From the NCBI GenBank assembly GCA_013076295.1, contig RQOL01000699.1:806001-870000 (forward strand): DNA of 64,000 nt, given 5' to 3'. The translations under genes and the position numbers were made by a program. Of the stretch, positions 32,006-44,294 are shown one piece after another (within the stretch, counting starts at the first letter, position 1; each line of letters starts with the position of its first letter). The stretch comes from Sanderia malayensis. Its lineage: Eukaryota > Cnidaria > Scyphozoa > Semaeostomeae > Pelagiidae. The notes under the pieces are model-generated. The model had not been told where the DNA came from and made no database searches. It saw only the letters and a program-made list of their open reading frames with translations.

Positions 32006-33909
32006 TTAGCATTTGAGGTATTTGGCATGATGTTTAATATGTTCTTCAACAAAAGTGGATATAAAATAGTAACTGTGATCATAATCCTGCAATGAAATGA
32101 AAAAACATTGGGTAATATTTCATCTGGAGAAGAAAAAACACAAAAAATGTTATAACATAAGCAGTGAAACAGAAAATGAAGTTCATCTGCATTTAGTTTA
32201 TTCTTATCCAAAAGAGAGAGGTTTAGAAAAACAAAGAAAAAATATTTGTTTGTCACCTTTTGCATTCTCAAAGTGACACTGCAAGATTTATTATCCTTGC
32301 ATGCATTGACAAAATTATCAGGCAATAGTTGACCAGAAATTAGAAAATTGTCACTTGCACCCTGGTACAGATAAAACAGCATAAGTTCATTGAAAATTCA
32401 GATATCAAACAATTATTTATATAAAAATCATGTCCAAATTGTATTTCTATAAGAAAAGCATTGCAATGGAATTTTCTAAATAAAGTAACTTGATGTACAG
32501 AAGTTAGTACCTGGTCAATTAATATGTCACAAAGAGGCCCTGCATAGCTCTTTACCAATTCACTTGCATCATATTCCTGCATGATAAAGTTGGAATAATA
32601 GTCTTTGAAAAGGAATTTGAAAAAATTCAAAGCTTTTAAAGTTTGAAAAAAGTGTCTATAGCTTCAATAGCTATGAAAAATATTTCTGGAGTTTCAGAAG
32701 CATTGCAAAATGCTTCCATAGCTTCAAGGGCTTTGGATGACTAAAGTTTATTGTACCTTCCACTTTTCTTGATCAGTGCCCAAGTAACCTGTTAATGCCT
32801 TGTTCCCCCATGGACAGTTGATGGGGTTACAAATTGGAGCAAAGGCTGAAACAGACTGAAAGATAAAAACAATTAAAAGCACATACTTTCCAAAACAGAG
32901 AAATGGGAATGAACATTATATAACAAGAACAATAATTGGAATGCATGATAGATAGTCAATGAACAGTTAAGGGAAGGTTAAAGTTAATGCAAGACACACC
33001 TTGAACATTCCAGGGTTCTTCAAAAAGCATACCAATGATCCATGGCCACCCATGCTGATAAATAGAAAGTTGTTTAGAATGACCATCAAATGAAGGAGCT
33101 AGATATAAAATGTGACAATTTATTGATGCACAAAGACCGTACCTATGACCAAATATGGATTGGCATCCCTCCTGGGCAGGGAAATTGGAATTAATCACAT
33201 TCTGCAACTCTTTGGTTATGTATGAATACATGCGATAGTTGCTTTTCCATTTCTCCTCAGTTGCATCAACATAGAAACCAGCTCCACTGCCAAAATCATA
33301 CGAATCATCTTCACCTTCAATATTGCAGCCCCCTGTTGTGGAAATATAATGTGAGATAAATTTACCTCCAGGCATCAAGAAACTTTAAACATTACCTGGA
33401 ACAAATTGAGGGAGATTGCAATAATAAAATAATTATTTATTTACTTGGGCTTGTATCTGGAGCCACTATCATGATACCATGCTCTGCAGCAGATCTTTGT
33501 GCTCCGGCTTTCGTTATAAAGTTTTGCTCCGTGCATGTCAGGCCTGTTGTAAATAAGAAGCAATGCAAAGCAGTGCATATAAAGCTTTATATGCACTGCA
33601 ATAAAATCTTAACAAATACTGGACATTATTGCGTTAGTTTTTACCCGATAGCCAGTAAAGTACAGGAACTTTTCCTGTCTCAGCTTGTGGAGGAATAATC
33701 ACTGCAAATTTCATGGAACATTTTAGTTCCTCGCTATAAACGAAAGCAAATTGTAATACACAAAGGAACAAGGAACGGGCTATATTTAAGGCCCCAATAA
33801 TCGAGTTATTTGATCAGGTTCGGCTTTGCCTTGCCTACCTCATGTGAGTGTAAACTTTGGTGTAGCCACCGAAGCATTTATTGCTCGAGGTTTCTTCTAT
33901 TTTCGACAT
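32006..33909 (-). CDS. ESD: S-formylglutathione hydrolase / esterase D
   Basis: Cytosolic enzyme of formaldehyde detoxification: it hydrolyses S-formylglutathione to formate and glutathione. Nine exons with GT/AG borders and consistent phases: 33909-33839, 33733-33645, 33543-33445, 33332-33143, 33054-33000, 32855-32757, 32576-32511, 32361-32257 and 32086-32006. They give 284 aa, close to the ~282 aa usual in animals. Visible motifs: N-terminal [47 protein letters not shown] block, and the nucleophile elbow GHSMGG, split by the exon 4/5 border. Catalytic residues fall at about Ser150, Asp227 (GASDNF) and His262 (DYDHSYYF). The start ATG at 33909 is followed directly by the conserved N-terminus. 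No damage seen. Confidence 0.95.
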
Positions 33910-34605
33910 CCTGGACACAAAACGAGAAGCTGGGAAATTTTTCCAAGGGAATGCGGCAATTATACTAGCAGCAAGTTTCTGCACCACACACAAGCACAAG
34001 CATAGACCGCTCCGCGTGCTCTGCTCAGCAAAAAAAGAAAAGAAAAGACAGGAGGGCGGAAGAGGGCAGGAGAAAAGTGAGCCAACCCAATGACATGACC
34101 CAATCAATATGATCTGCCGGACAGCAAAACAAAAATAGCAAGAACACGCGGGACTCGGAGAATATTGAAAAAGAAATACACCATCTGATTTTTTGGAGTA
34201 AAGATTATTTAGAACTCTTCTAAGCATATCAATTTAATTACATAAAATTTATTACAGTTTCTAGACGCGAATAAGTCGTTTATAACAAATATTACATTCT
34301 AGGTTGGGGCGAGGAAAGGTGGTTTTTGTGTAGTACTTGGGGTCAGTCACCTTACATCCGAAATCAAACCATTGCTGTCACAAATATACAAATCAAGAGA
34401 AAGGGAAGGGCATGCAGCCACAATTTGATTCCGTGGAGTCTACAATTTTGTAGCAACACAGAAACAAGTAGAGGTAAGACGATTCTACACTACACTCTAT
34501 GCCTTGATTTCTAACGTAAAATTACACAAATTAATAATGTGCAGAGTGATAACACCAGAACGCGTGAATAACATTCAAGAATACCACTAGAAAATATTTG
34601 TCTAA
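33910..34605. other. Spacer between ESD and CCDC153
   Basis: About 0.7 kb holding the ESD promoter side and the 3' end of the next gene. I see no further gene or repeat. Confidence 0.4.
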
Positions 34606-36042
34606 CTAAATATCAAGTGGATTGAGACCAAACTCTAAGAGAAGTCTTCTGTTATTTTCCTGAATGCTTGTTGATTCAACTTTCCACCTTTCTTTGGCTG
34701 CTTCAATCTTGTCTCCCATGACATCCAGAGCATCCTTCAAGTAAAAAACTTGCATATTAAAAATAATAATTGGATCTCGATGTGAATCTTGCAAAGCATG
34801 CATATCAACATTATACATGGAATAACTTTTGAGGAACTCACGTGGAGAATATTTTCATAAGCAGACTCCATGTTATCGATCTTGAATTGCAGATTTTCAA
34901 TAATAAGGTCTTTTTCTTCTGTGATCTGTTTCTTCTCTTCCTTTGTTTTCTTCAGTTCTCTTTGTGTCAAGGCTATGAAATATATTGGATAGCATGTCCA
35001 AACATGGTTTACAAATTGATTGGCTCCTAATTCTCTTCCATAACCTGTTCCACCCACTCACACTCTAACACAAAGGACCAACTTTTGGACACACAAATGT
35101 GCACCATTACATTTGTGCCCCTTTTTAGCCTCCATGGGCCACATTGCTAAAATAATTTCCTCTTCATTTTAATTTAACTAGTGTTTAATTTAAATTTATC
35201 AAGTTTGCCTTTAATTTAATCTAAAACATCCTGGATGTGTATATGTGTTGGTAAATGTTCAAGAAATTTAGATATAGAAACTAACATAGTGGAAAGGTAG
35301 TACATGGTTCAGAAGACAGGAAAATATGAATGTCATACTCAGTTGGTCTTGGAGGATCGCAAGATGCTTCTCAAGGTTGTGAACTCTGAGGGTCAGCTCT
35401 GTTTGCATTGTTTTGTATTGTCTTGTCAAATCTGAAAATGTGCAAGGAAACATTGTCTAAAATCTTCACAGCTAAACAAATCATTGTACAAATAGAAACA
35501 GCATCTTCAATTTAGCGACAAGCTTCAATCTACCTGCTGATATTTCAAGCTTATTTTGCTTTTCTGCTTCAATTGTATCTTTTGCTTTAAGCATTTTTTC
35601 TTTCATTTCTTCTGACTTTGACTGTGCCCTCCTTGCCAAGTCAGTCCGCATAGCTACAGAGAAACAGACATCAAATTAGGATCACTTTCTAGTTGTTGTG
35701 TATTCTTGCAACTGGTCCGAATTAGAGTTACAGAAAACCCTTTCATACAAACCAAGGTGTTCTTTCATTGACTCAATTTCAAATAAAGTTTTCTTGTATT
35801 TCTCCTCAATGTTAAGTTCATCTTTGTCTATAACACCAAAAATTATAAACTGCAAACTTCAGGCAATTGAAAATTGTGCCCCAAAGAGATACAAGAGATA
35901 CTGAATAGATTGTTTTGTGGTAAAAGTTAGATTTTTGACGAAAATCGTAGAAACAGAAGTTAAATTTTTAGCTTCCTCCTTTAAGCACTTTACCATCCTT
36001 TTTCTTCTTCTTTCCCTTGCCAGCCTTCTTTTTCGGGGGCAT
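34606..36042 (-). CDS. CCDC153: CCDC153 / dynein regulatory complex subunit 12 (DRC12)
   Basis: Small coiled-coil protein of the nexin-dynein regulatory complex of motile cilia. Six exons with compatible phases: 36042-35994, 35827-35753, 35653-35534, 35431-35339, 34972-34842 and 34734-34606, giving 198 aa. The start is Lys-rich (MPPKKKAGKGKKKKK). A coiled coil then fills nearly all the protein: EHLAMRTDLARRAQ across exons 2-3, ISADLTRQYKTMQTEL across 3-4, and MESAYENILHDALD across 5-6. This last motif supports the exon 6 acceptor at 34734, which has only a modest pyrimidine tract. The block order and the start and end match the vertebrate CCDC153 family. Head-to-tail with ESD; no functional link implied. 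Confidence 0.85.
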
Positions 36043-36330
36043 TCTGGTTTATTATAACAATAAAATATGTATATCTTAAGAGCAGAAATTACACTGACAG
36101 AATTTCTGGTACAACGAAAACACAAAATAAAAGCACAAACTGAATGCTCTTTTTCGTTCCGTTTCTGTGTTGTGGTAACTGACATAACAATGACAACAAC
36201 AGCAACACCATTCAATTCAATGCATGGCCACGATCATTGGGCCACAATTCCACAACACACACACTACAGTGACTTTTCAACACCACTAATTATAACAAGC
36301 ATTTGCCATTGTTCGAAACGTGTCGAATAC
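36043..36330. other. Upstream region of CCDC153
   Basis: No gene is seen. It probably contains the promoter of CCDC153, but no core motif could be assigned. Confidence 0.35.
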
Positions 36331-36532
36331 CGGAAATCCTCAAATAATATCCCACCCTAAGACTACAAATTGTTAATAAGCACCCCCTTGAATGAGCCCC
36401 CACCCCAAACATGTTAATCTTTCCCACCACATCGTAATGGTAAACCAGGTCTTCTCTTACCTTGGGGCCTGTTTACATGGACGGGTTATCCCGCTTAACC
36501 GGGATATCTCGCTTTGCCGGGGTATCCCGGCT
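36331..36532. repeat. MITE-end fragments
   Basis: At 36331-36410 TACCGGAAATCCTCAAATAA and the following caccccc boxes resemble one end of the CCGTAAATCCTCGAATAAG family. At 36464-36532 a CCTGTTTACATG end with repeated gcttaaccgggata boxes resembles the piece at 42037-42160. Neither has a visible partner end. Confidence 0.4.
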
Positions 36533-37617
36533 CCCTATTAAATAGGTGTTAAATGCAATTTAAGAACAATTAATGTGCGAGAGAAATTGCCACTGCGAAA
36601 TATGGTGTATGTCCATCAACATGATCCCACAAGCACAGAATAAGGAGAGAAAGGCAGAAGGGAAACTCTCTGTCGGCGCTTTTGATGTTGTTGGGTCGTG
36701 AACGTCTTGGCGCGCAGGCTTGGAAAACAATGGAAAAACATTAACCTCATTTTGAAACTGCCAGACATTTGCACGCAAGGCAGGAAGTGGAAGATGAGGA
36801 TGGCGGTGAAAAGGCAAATTCAAATCAAATCAAATTCAAAATCAAATTCATTTCATTCAACAACAAAAACATATAGTAATTAATACAATGCAATACAGCT
36901 TAGGTTAACTATAATGTAAGGTTTATAAGATAAGGTTGAAACATGTCAAGAAATGTTGTGAAAGACACTGAGATAAACGCAGATATTTTAGAGCCCAGTG
37001 CATGCACGCTTCATGTTATGATAGGTTTAGTAAATCCGAAAGCAATGTTAAACTTTGACAATTTTGACGCCACTTCTTACACCTAAGTCAGAAAATGTGC
37101 AAGTGCAAATTTTAATTTTTGTTCATAAATGAATGAAAGAAATATTTGATATCTCGGCCTAGTCCGGTAAGACTCACCGCACAGAATCACCTGGAAACCG
37201 ATGAAAAGTAACTTCAAGGTTCGCACTTTTGTTATTTCTGCAGTTCAATGCTGAGCAGCAACGATTCGAAACCCAATTTGCACTGGTCTTCTTCGGATTT
37301 TTAACGAAATACAAGAATGTATGAAAAGACACAACAAATTTCTATACTGAAGCACAGAGCGTAAAATTTTTTGGATGCATTAACCTCGTTTGCGCGTTTC
37401 TTGTTAGCACATGCGCATAAAAAAAGTGTCCTCTGTGAATGAGTTGAGTTTCCCTTCTGCTTTTCTCTCCTTATTCTGTGCCACAAGGGTGTGGTTAAAC
37501 AAACCTAACAAAATATATTGACGTCGGTAATCTCTTGGCAATTTATTCAAAGCATGTTCGTGCCAAGTTCAGATGCAACAATCATTCTAAGGCCTAGCGC
37601 ATAGAACAAGGATTGAC
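36533..37617. repeat. Interspersed repeat interrupted by a transposon
   Basis: Segments 36533-36633 and 37488-37617 are contiguous in a second copy at 41573-41806. Here they are separated by the 847-bp element at 36634-37480. Confidence 0.8.
36634..37480. mobile_element. 847-bp non-autonomous DNA transposon with 7-bp TSD
   Basis: Inverted ends of about 35 bp, starting CACAGAATAAGGAGAG and ending CTCTCCTTATTCTGTG. Target duplications CCACAAG lie at 36627-36633 and 37481-37487. The paralogous repeat at about 41666-41675 reads straight through with one CCACAAG, giving the empty site. No transposase; superfamily uncertain (7-8 bp target). Confidence 0.9.
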
Positions 37618-39180
37618 TTCTTTGCTATCCACGCTTGTCTTTGCGTTTGTTACACTGGACTTGACGTTGGTTTACTGCACTGAAGGAAGATCAGATAAGC
37701 CATGGAATTATTTGGCTTGACAGGATTGCGCATAAGACAATAACAAGGGAGAAAAGAGAGTCGATTTGGTGAGATTGTTCCTTATCACATTTCTTTCGAT
37801 ATTGATTTACACCAAACTTTCGTTATTTTATCAGTCTTCAGACAGACCTCATTGTATATTGAGGGGTACCTTGTTACTACAGGGCTGTTCCGCATTATAT
37901 CTCTTCTATTCTAGTATTCATTTTACACCGATCTTTTGTTATTTTTAAACAATTCTCAAACGGAGTTCAAATCTATATGGAGGGGTCACCTTGGTATTGC
38001 AGGGCTGAGAGCCACAACAGTCTTTTCGATTCATTCGGCCAAGATTGTACACCAGCTACATAGTGAAGCCGTGTGTCCCCCTTCAAATTAAGCGTACGCA
38101 ATGTCTCCCCAGAGGCTGATGCTTCGACTATTTTAAATTTGTTTTGGTATTTAACTTTATTTAACTGCCTGTCTGTCGCTTGCCCTTCTCTGTTGTCATT
38201 TGGTTTTCGTAACATATATTGTTCGTTACAAAAATTACCCCTTCGAAGTAAATTGCTACACCTTCTTGACAAACTTGATTTGATTCATATAATGTAAAGG
38301 AAGGTTGGAGGATTGCTGCTATTTAACCATCCATAAGTGCTATGGTATTTGAGGCTTGGAGTGGTGGAGCACGAGCACGGTCAAAGGTCACTTTCTCCAA
38401 ATCTAGCTTGTCAAATCAGAATTCATCATATGGGGCGCAGGGTGGAATGCACGCCATGCTTTCTGTTTGAGCAATCCTGCCCACGCTGTGCCTAACGGCT
38501 TTCATAGGATAAACAATTGTTTTTGATGCCTTCTGTCTCGAATATTCTACACCTGCGGATCGCCCGCCACCACGAAGTGTTATCATCTGCAGGGTGACTG
38601 TCACTTTTGAGCAAAGTTTATTGGCTGTTTTAATTAACAAAGAAACTTATCTTTGCAACATCAACAACAGTTCTTGGACTTTCGGACTTTTCATGTTACA
38701 AGGGCACTAGACTAGAATGTTTACCTAACATCCCGGATGCGGGTTCATTGTCATGGAATATCGCATTGGTCTTAGTTCCTGTTATTTATATTCTCACGCG
38801 TTTTGTTAGTTCATATATTCGACACCCGCACGAGGGGTTAATATCTTGAGCTGCTTTTTCTGGACCCGCAAATCGTTCGGCTCTTTGTCATTCATATATG
38901 TCAAAGTAGCATGCGCACAAGACATGCCTCCGCCTTCATAAGGACGCAGTGAGCGTCCTGTCCTTGACCATCCGGGTTGGGTTAAGACGTTTTAGTAATC
39001 TGCACCCAGGGCGGCCAATATAGATTTTCAAACCCAATGCTAACAATCCGGCTTTTTTTTGAATTTTTGGATTTCGATAATATCTCTCTGGGGGTCGCAA
39101 CGTGATCTATTCCTAAATTTTACGTGAACATAACTCACAATCACATTGTGCCATTACCTATATGCGTAAAGCAACATGCG
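37618..39180. other. Intergenic DNA
   Basis: No gene is supported. A weak direct repeat of about 115-120 bp lies at roughly 37805-38010 (two gaggggt...ccttg...gcagggctg blocks). Otherwise nothing stands out. Confidence 0.35.
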
Positions 39181-40925
39181 GCGTCGTGGCAGCTTTTATA
39201 CCAACAGGCCTAATCGTGGCTCTTTTGATACCAACAGGCTGTATTCATGGCCTACCTGTGATATAGTAAATGATTCCCACAGAAGTCAGTCAAGCGCCGT
39301 GGTGGCCAGTCCCCACGTGACTGGTACTATCTGAGGTATCTGCGTTTTGTCAACCATATTCTATTAACATATAATGGTTATGTATTTGCATTGCCACTAG
39401 GCTTTGTTTTGGCTGTATTCATGGCCTACATGTGATATAGTAAGTGACGCCCACAGAAGTCAGTCAAGCGCCGTGGTGGCCAGTCCCCACGTGACTGGTA
39501 CTATCTGGGGTCTCTGTTTTTGTCTCCCATATTCCGTATAACATATAATGGTTATGCATTTGCGTTGCCACTAGGCTTTGTTTTGGCTGTATTCATGGCC
39601 TACATGTGATATAGTAAGTGATGCCCACAGAAGTCAGTCAAGCGCCGTGGTGACCAGTCCCCACGTGACTGGTACTATCTGGGGTCTCTGTTTTTGTCTC
39701 CCATATTCCGTATAACATATAATGGCTATGTATTTGCATTGCCACTAGGCTTTGTTTTGGCTGTATTCATGGCCTACATGTGATATAGTAAGTGATGCCC
39801 ACAGAAGTCAGTCAAGCGCCGTGGTGGCCAGTCCCCACGTGACTGGTACTATCTGGGGCTCTGCGTTTTGTCAACCATATCCTGTATAACATATAATGGT
39901 TATGTATTTGCATTGCCACTAGGCTTTGTTTTGGCTGTAGTCATGGCCTACATGTGATATAGTAAGTGATGCCCACAGAAGTCAGTCAAGCGCCGTGGTG
40001 GCCAGTCCCCACGTGACTGGTACTATCTGGGGCTCTGCGTTTTGTCAACCATATCCTGTATAACATATAATGGTTATGTATTTGCATTGCCACTAGGCTT
40101 TGTTATGGCTGTATTCATGGCCTACATGTGATATAGTAAGTGATGCCCACAGAAGTCAGTCAAGCGCCGTGGTGACCAGTCCCCACGTGACTGGTACTAT
40201 CTGGGGTCTCTGTTTTTGTCTCCCATATTCCGTATAACATATAATGGTTATGTATTTGCATTGCCACTAGGCTTTGTTTTGGCTGTATTCATGGCCTACA
40301 TGTGATATAGTAAGTGATGCCCACAGAAGTCAGTCAAGCGCCGTGGTGGCCAGTCCCCACGTGACTGGTACTATCTGGGGCTCTGCGTTTTGTCAACCAT
40401 ATCCTGTATAACATATAATGGTTATGTATTTGCATTGCCACTAGGCTTTGTTTTGGCTGTAGTCATGGCCTACATGTGATATAGTAAGTGATGCCCACAG
40501 AAGTCAGTCAAGCGCCGTGGTGGCCAGTCCCCACGTGACTGGTACTATCTGGGGCTCTGCGTTTTGTCAACCATATCCTGTATAACATATAATGGTTATG
40601 TATTTGCATTGCCACTAGGCTTTGTTTTGGCTGTATTCATGGCCTTCATGTGATATAGTAAGTGATGCCCACAGAAGTCAGTCAAGCGCCGTGGTGGCCA
40701 GTCCCCACGTGACTGGTACTATCTGGGGTCTCTGTTTTTGTCTCCCATATTCCGTATAACATATAATGGTTATGTATTTGCATTGCCACTAGGCTTTGTT
40801 TTGGCTGTATTCATGGCCTACATGTGATATAGTAAGTGATGCCCACAGAAGTCAGTCAAGCGCCGTGGTGGCCAGTCCCCACGTGACTCGTACTATCTGG
40901 GGCTCTGCGTTTCGCCAACCATATT
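39181..40925. repeat. 174-bp satellite array, ten units, with three-unit higher-order repeat
   Basis: The block caagcgccgtggtg recurs ten times from about 39291 to 40857 at 174-bp spacing. Units come in two types: a has ggtctctgtttttgtctccc, b has ggctctgcgttttgtcaacc. Units 3-4-5 and 6-7-8 are both a-b-b and also share private variants (gtggtgacc in the a unit, ctgtagtcatgg after the first b), so a 522-bp block was duplicated. Non-coding. Confidence 0.9.
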
Positions 40926-40933
40926 CTGTCTCC

Positions 40934-41140
40934 ATTGGTGGCTTAATAATAACAGAAAGTATGCGTCGCGTTGGCGGCTTAATACCAACTCTCGTCGCGT
41001 TGGCGGCTTAATACCAACTAACTTTCGTCGCGTTGGCGGCTTAATACCAACTTTCGTCGCGTTGGCGGCTTAATACCAACTTGCGTCGCGTTGGCGGCTT
41101 AATACCAACTTGCGTCGCGTTGGCGGCTTAATACCAACTT
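40934..41140. repeat. About 28-bp minisatellite
   Basis: Six clear copies of gcgttggcggcttaatacca plus a degenerate first copy, with short variable joins (ctcgtc, aactttcgtc, tgcgtc). It adjoins the 174-bp array. Confidence 0.85.
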
Positions 41141-41476
41141 GCAGAAATATGCCACTCTTTGGGTTCGTCTGGCCCTATGCCTGCGGCCTTTTTGGCTTTT
41201 AGTTTCCTTAGGAGGCCACCGTCGACTCGCTGAAGTCGGCAGCGGGTGACCTCCATTATGATTTTATGATTTCGCAGTTATGTTTATGCATTTTGTTCCT
41301 GACCTGCCATTTTGTTAAGCCTTTTTGTTTCGTGGGCGAGGAGAAGTCACTTCCACTTGCTCCCAAGAATAGGTAGAAACAGTTCTGACAGAAAGAAACT
41401 AATTATACTCACACTAAGAATAATAATAATAATAATAATATACGTTCGGTGGGGTCACACTTCGTGTTCTGTGGGC
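41141..41476. other. Spacer
   Basis: No gene. A short (AAT)n run lies at about 41420-41440. Confidence 0.35.
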
Positions 41477-42018
41477 CGAAAATTGCACAGCAAATCGGTA
41501 TCACCGACCGTAAAAGCTTATTCCTACTCAAGCAATCAGGGCCGGTATGCTTAACGCCCAATTTCTTGAGATAACATTAAATAGGTGTTAAATGCAATTT
41601 AAGAACAATTAATGTGCGAGAGAAATTGCCACTGCGAAATATGGTGTATGTCCATCAACATGATCCCACAAGGGTGTGGTTAAACAAACCTAACAAAATA
41701 TATTGACGTCGGTAATCTCTTGGCAATTTATTCAAAGCATGTTCGTGCCAAGTTCAGATGCAACAATCATTCTAAGGCCTAGCGCATAGAACAAGGATTG
41801 ACTTCTCCCACCCACCCTGTCCTCTTTTATTGTTTGTTTGAGTTCAAATTATGATTTCTCGTCATTAGTCTGCAGTTTAACCAGTCCGGTTATTACTGCC
41901 AGGTGTATCGGCCGAAAATTGCACAGCAAATCGGTATCACCGACCGTAAAAGCTTATTCCTACTCAAGCAATCAGGGCCGGTATGCTTAACGCCCAATTT
42001 CTTGAGATAACATTAAAT
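41477..42018. repeat. Composite repeat with two identical direct repeats
   Basis: A ~106-bp block starting ccgaaaattgcacagcaaat and ending gagataacattaaat occurs at 41477-41582 and again at about 41912-42018, apparently without difference. Between them lies the 234-bp repeat seen uninterrupted here and split at 36533/37617. The right part also matches 30520-30728. It resembles a small element with direct terminal repeats, but TG/CA ends are not clear. Confidence 0.6.
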
Positions 42019-42036
42019 CACATTAAAATTCCATAT

Positions 42037-42160
42037 TGCATTTACATGGGAGTTTTATTTCGTCCCGTCTACCCGGGACGTTTTCATCCCGTCTTGGTTA
42101 GCCGAGATGTCCCGCTTAGCCGGGATGGTTTTGTTCATGTAAACTGAAACAAACGGGATA
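42037..42160. repeat. Putative MITE with tttacatg / catgtaaa ends
   Basis: The left end is tttacatgggag and the right end gttcatgtaaactg. The inside has repeated gggat and cccg boxes. It is related to the 36464-36532 fragment. Confidence 0.4.
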
Positions 42161-42169
42161 CCGGGATAA

Positions 42170-42806
42170 CAACCCAGATGCTTGGCTGTCATCTGACTGA
42201 AAAAGGTCACCAGATTCAAGGTTTGCGCTCCAGGTGTTTATGCTAGAGAGACCGGATAACTTTTGTTCTGTTTGGGAACTTCTGGTGAACTGGAATATCG
42301 AAAACAGTCGCAACATTTTAGAAAATGTTATCCCCAGTCCAAGAACTAGACGCTTAGTCGTCATCTGACTGTAGATTCTTGCCTAAACTAAAGTAATGTT
42401 AAGATCGCTAGATTCAAGGTTTGCGCTCGAGGTATTTATGCTACAGAGACAGGATAAATTTGTCTCCGTGCTGGAACCTATTGTCAACAAGAAAGTTGGA
42501 ACATTTTTTGAAAAATTGGCCTTAGTCCAAGAACTAGATGCTTGGTTGCCATGTGATTGTAGATTTTTGCCTTGGGTAATGTTAAGGTTGCTGGATTCAA
42601 GGCTTGCGCTGAAGGTGTTTATGCTAGAGAGACCAGGTAATTTTTGTTCTGTTTATGAACCAATGATAAACAGGAATATCGAAAAAATTGAAACATTTTT
42701 GGAAAATGTTGCTCTCAGTCCAAGAAATAGTTGGTCGCTTTTGATCTCCTTTCTTACTTATACAAGCCACATGCTAGATGCATGGCGTAATTGTATTACA
42801 AGATGA
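42170..42806. repeat. Degenerate tandem repeat, about 180-bp unit
   Basis: About three diverged units each start with a variant of agatgcttggctgtcatctg (near 42176, 42348 and 42535) and include a gattcaaggtttgcgct block. In one plus-strand frame two units are open together (42396-42806), but I recognise no domain and treat it as a repeat. Confidence 0.5.
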
Positions 42807-44294
42807 TTTTGTTCATAAACTATGAAAAGATCACATGCATTTGACTATAAACATCCCCGTTAAAAGTACGAACTCCAAAGAGATTTAAAGAAACCTGGTG
42901 ATCTTGCTGGTTTTATCACGTTGTCAGATCTTGCCACATTTGTAAACAATTTCGACTTGTTCCACTGCCTCTCTTTCAACCTTGTCACAAGTAATATTTT
43001 TTGACCAATAACATCTGAAGGGCAATTTGTACGAACTAATTACTTAATATCAGAGAATATCAGAGAATGTTTCGTTTGCTTCAGATGTTATGTTCTATTT
43101 ACTCTATGCGAAACGTTTTATCATCATGATTTGAATTTTGCTTACACTAAACTGCTTACATGTCGTACTTTTAATCTCGGCTTAACGAACACACAATATA
43201 ACTTTGGTTGAACCTCGACTCTACTTTATTGGTTAACTTTAAAGAGAGGCTGTATGCTTGGTTCCAGTTATTTGCTAATATGGTAAAATATAACGATATG
43301 GCGCCACCAGTCTATTGAGAATTTTTGAAATTTTCCATTTCTGATGACTATTTGCGCAATCGATTAAGTGCCACCATTGCTACGGTTTTTGAACAAAGGG
43401 GATCCAAACCACGCTTATGTAACTTAACAAACATCTTTTTAAGAACCTATATGAGAGTATTATAGCTACATAGCCAGAGCTGTTTATAACTATTTGTTGG
43501 CTTTATATCAAAGTTTCCTTATTGTAGGAAAAACCAAAACATCAAAAGTCTTCAACATTCACCGGATAACAAGACTTTGAATATTAAAGGTTAGTAAATG
43601 TATTTTATTGATTATGGAACAATTTCTGTTTGACAGACGTTTATTGTTGACGAGGTGGATGCCTTTGAAAACCCAAGAATTTGAAAAGTAGGACAGGTAA
43701 AAGGATGCACGCTCAATTTAGGCCTCGGAAATTCGAAGAAATGTGTTCATTCATACATACTATACTATACCTACTATAATTCGAACTAATGGGAGCTTGT
43801 ACTTTGACTAATTCAACCTTGGATTGGGGGGAGGGGCAATTATTCGAAGCGTCCATACGTGCATAGACTCTTACTTTAGAGATTCAAATACGATTTGAAG
43901 AATGCTGACCAACAATGCAAATCATTACCATATGACGCAATCATCAACAATTCATAGTAACAATATAATCTTTAATTCTATTTTAACTTGAACAAATTAG
44001 TCCAATTCACTTCACGATTCATGCCATTTGACTTTGAAATTATCTAAATTTAAATATTTAAAACTTTAAATATGCTTATAGTCCTCTTCACTCTTCATCT
44101 ATGTTGGACATTATGGTGACTCGTATCACTTTGATTGACATTATCATGCTGTGACCATGCTTATATTACACAATGCTCTGAATATAATTTTGACTCTTCT
44201 ACTTTTTGTTCGTTCGCTGATTGCTGGCTGTACTATTTATATATATATATTTGATGATTGGATATATATTTTGTTATATCTTGAATACACTCTG
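42807..44294. other. Intergenic DNA and 3' flank of secreted-protein gene 1
   Basis: No gene to about 43690. From there to 44294 the sequence is repeated at about 59770-60056 (shared aggtaaaaggatgcacgctc and gattcaaatacgatttgaag), and more distantly before 50576. It is therefore the 3' flank of a duplicated gene family and probably includes the 3' UTR. Confidence 0.5.

Noticed and set aside
32956..33378. A 140-residue esterase-like frame taken as a whole gene
   Set aside because: It reads through introns. The proper ESD model uses exons 33332-33143 and 33054-33000 within it.
35859..36215. A 118-residue minus-strand frame across CCDC153 exon 1
   Set aside because: It is a different frame through exon 1 and intron 1. 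The MPPKKK frame starting at 36042 joins properly to exon 2.
40934..41140. CRISPR-like regular spacing
   Set aside because: The repeats are directly adjacent with only a few variable bases between them and no spacers. It is a minisatellite in an animal genome.
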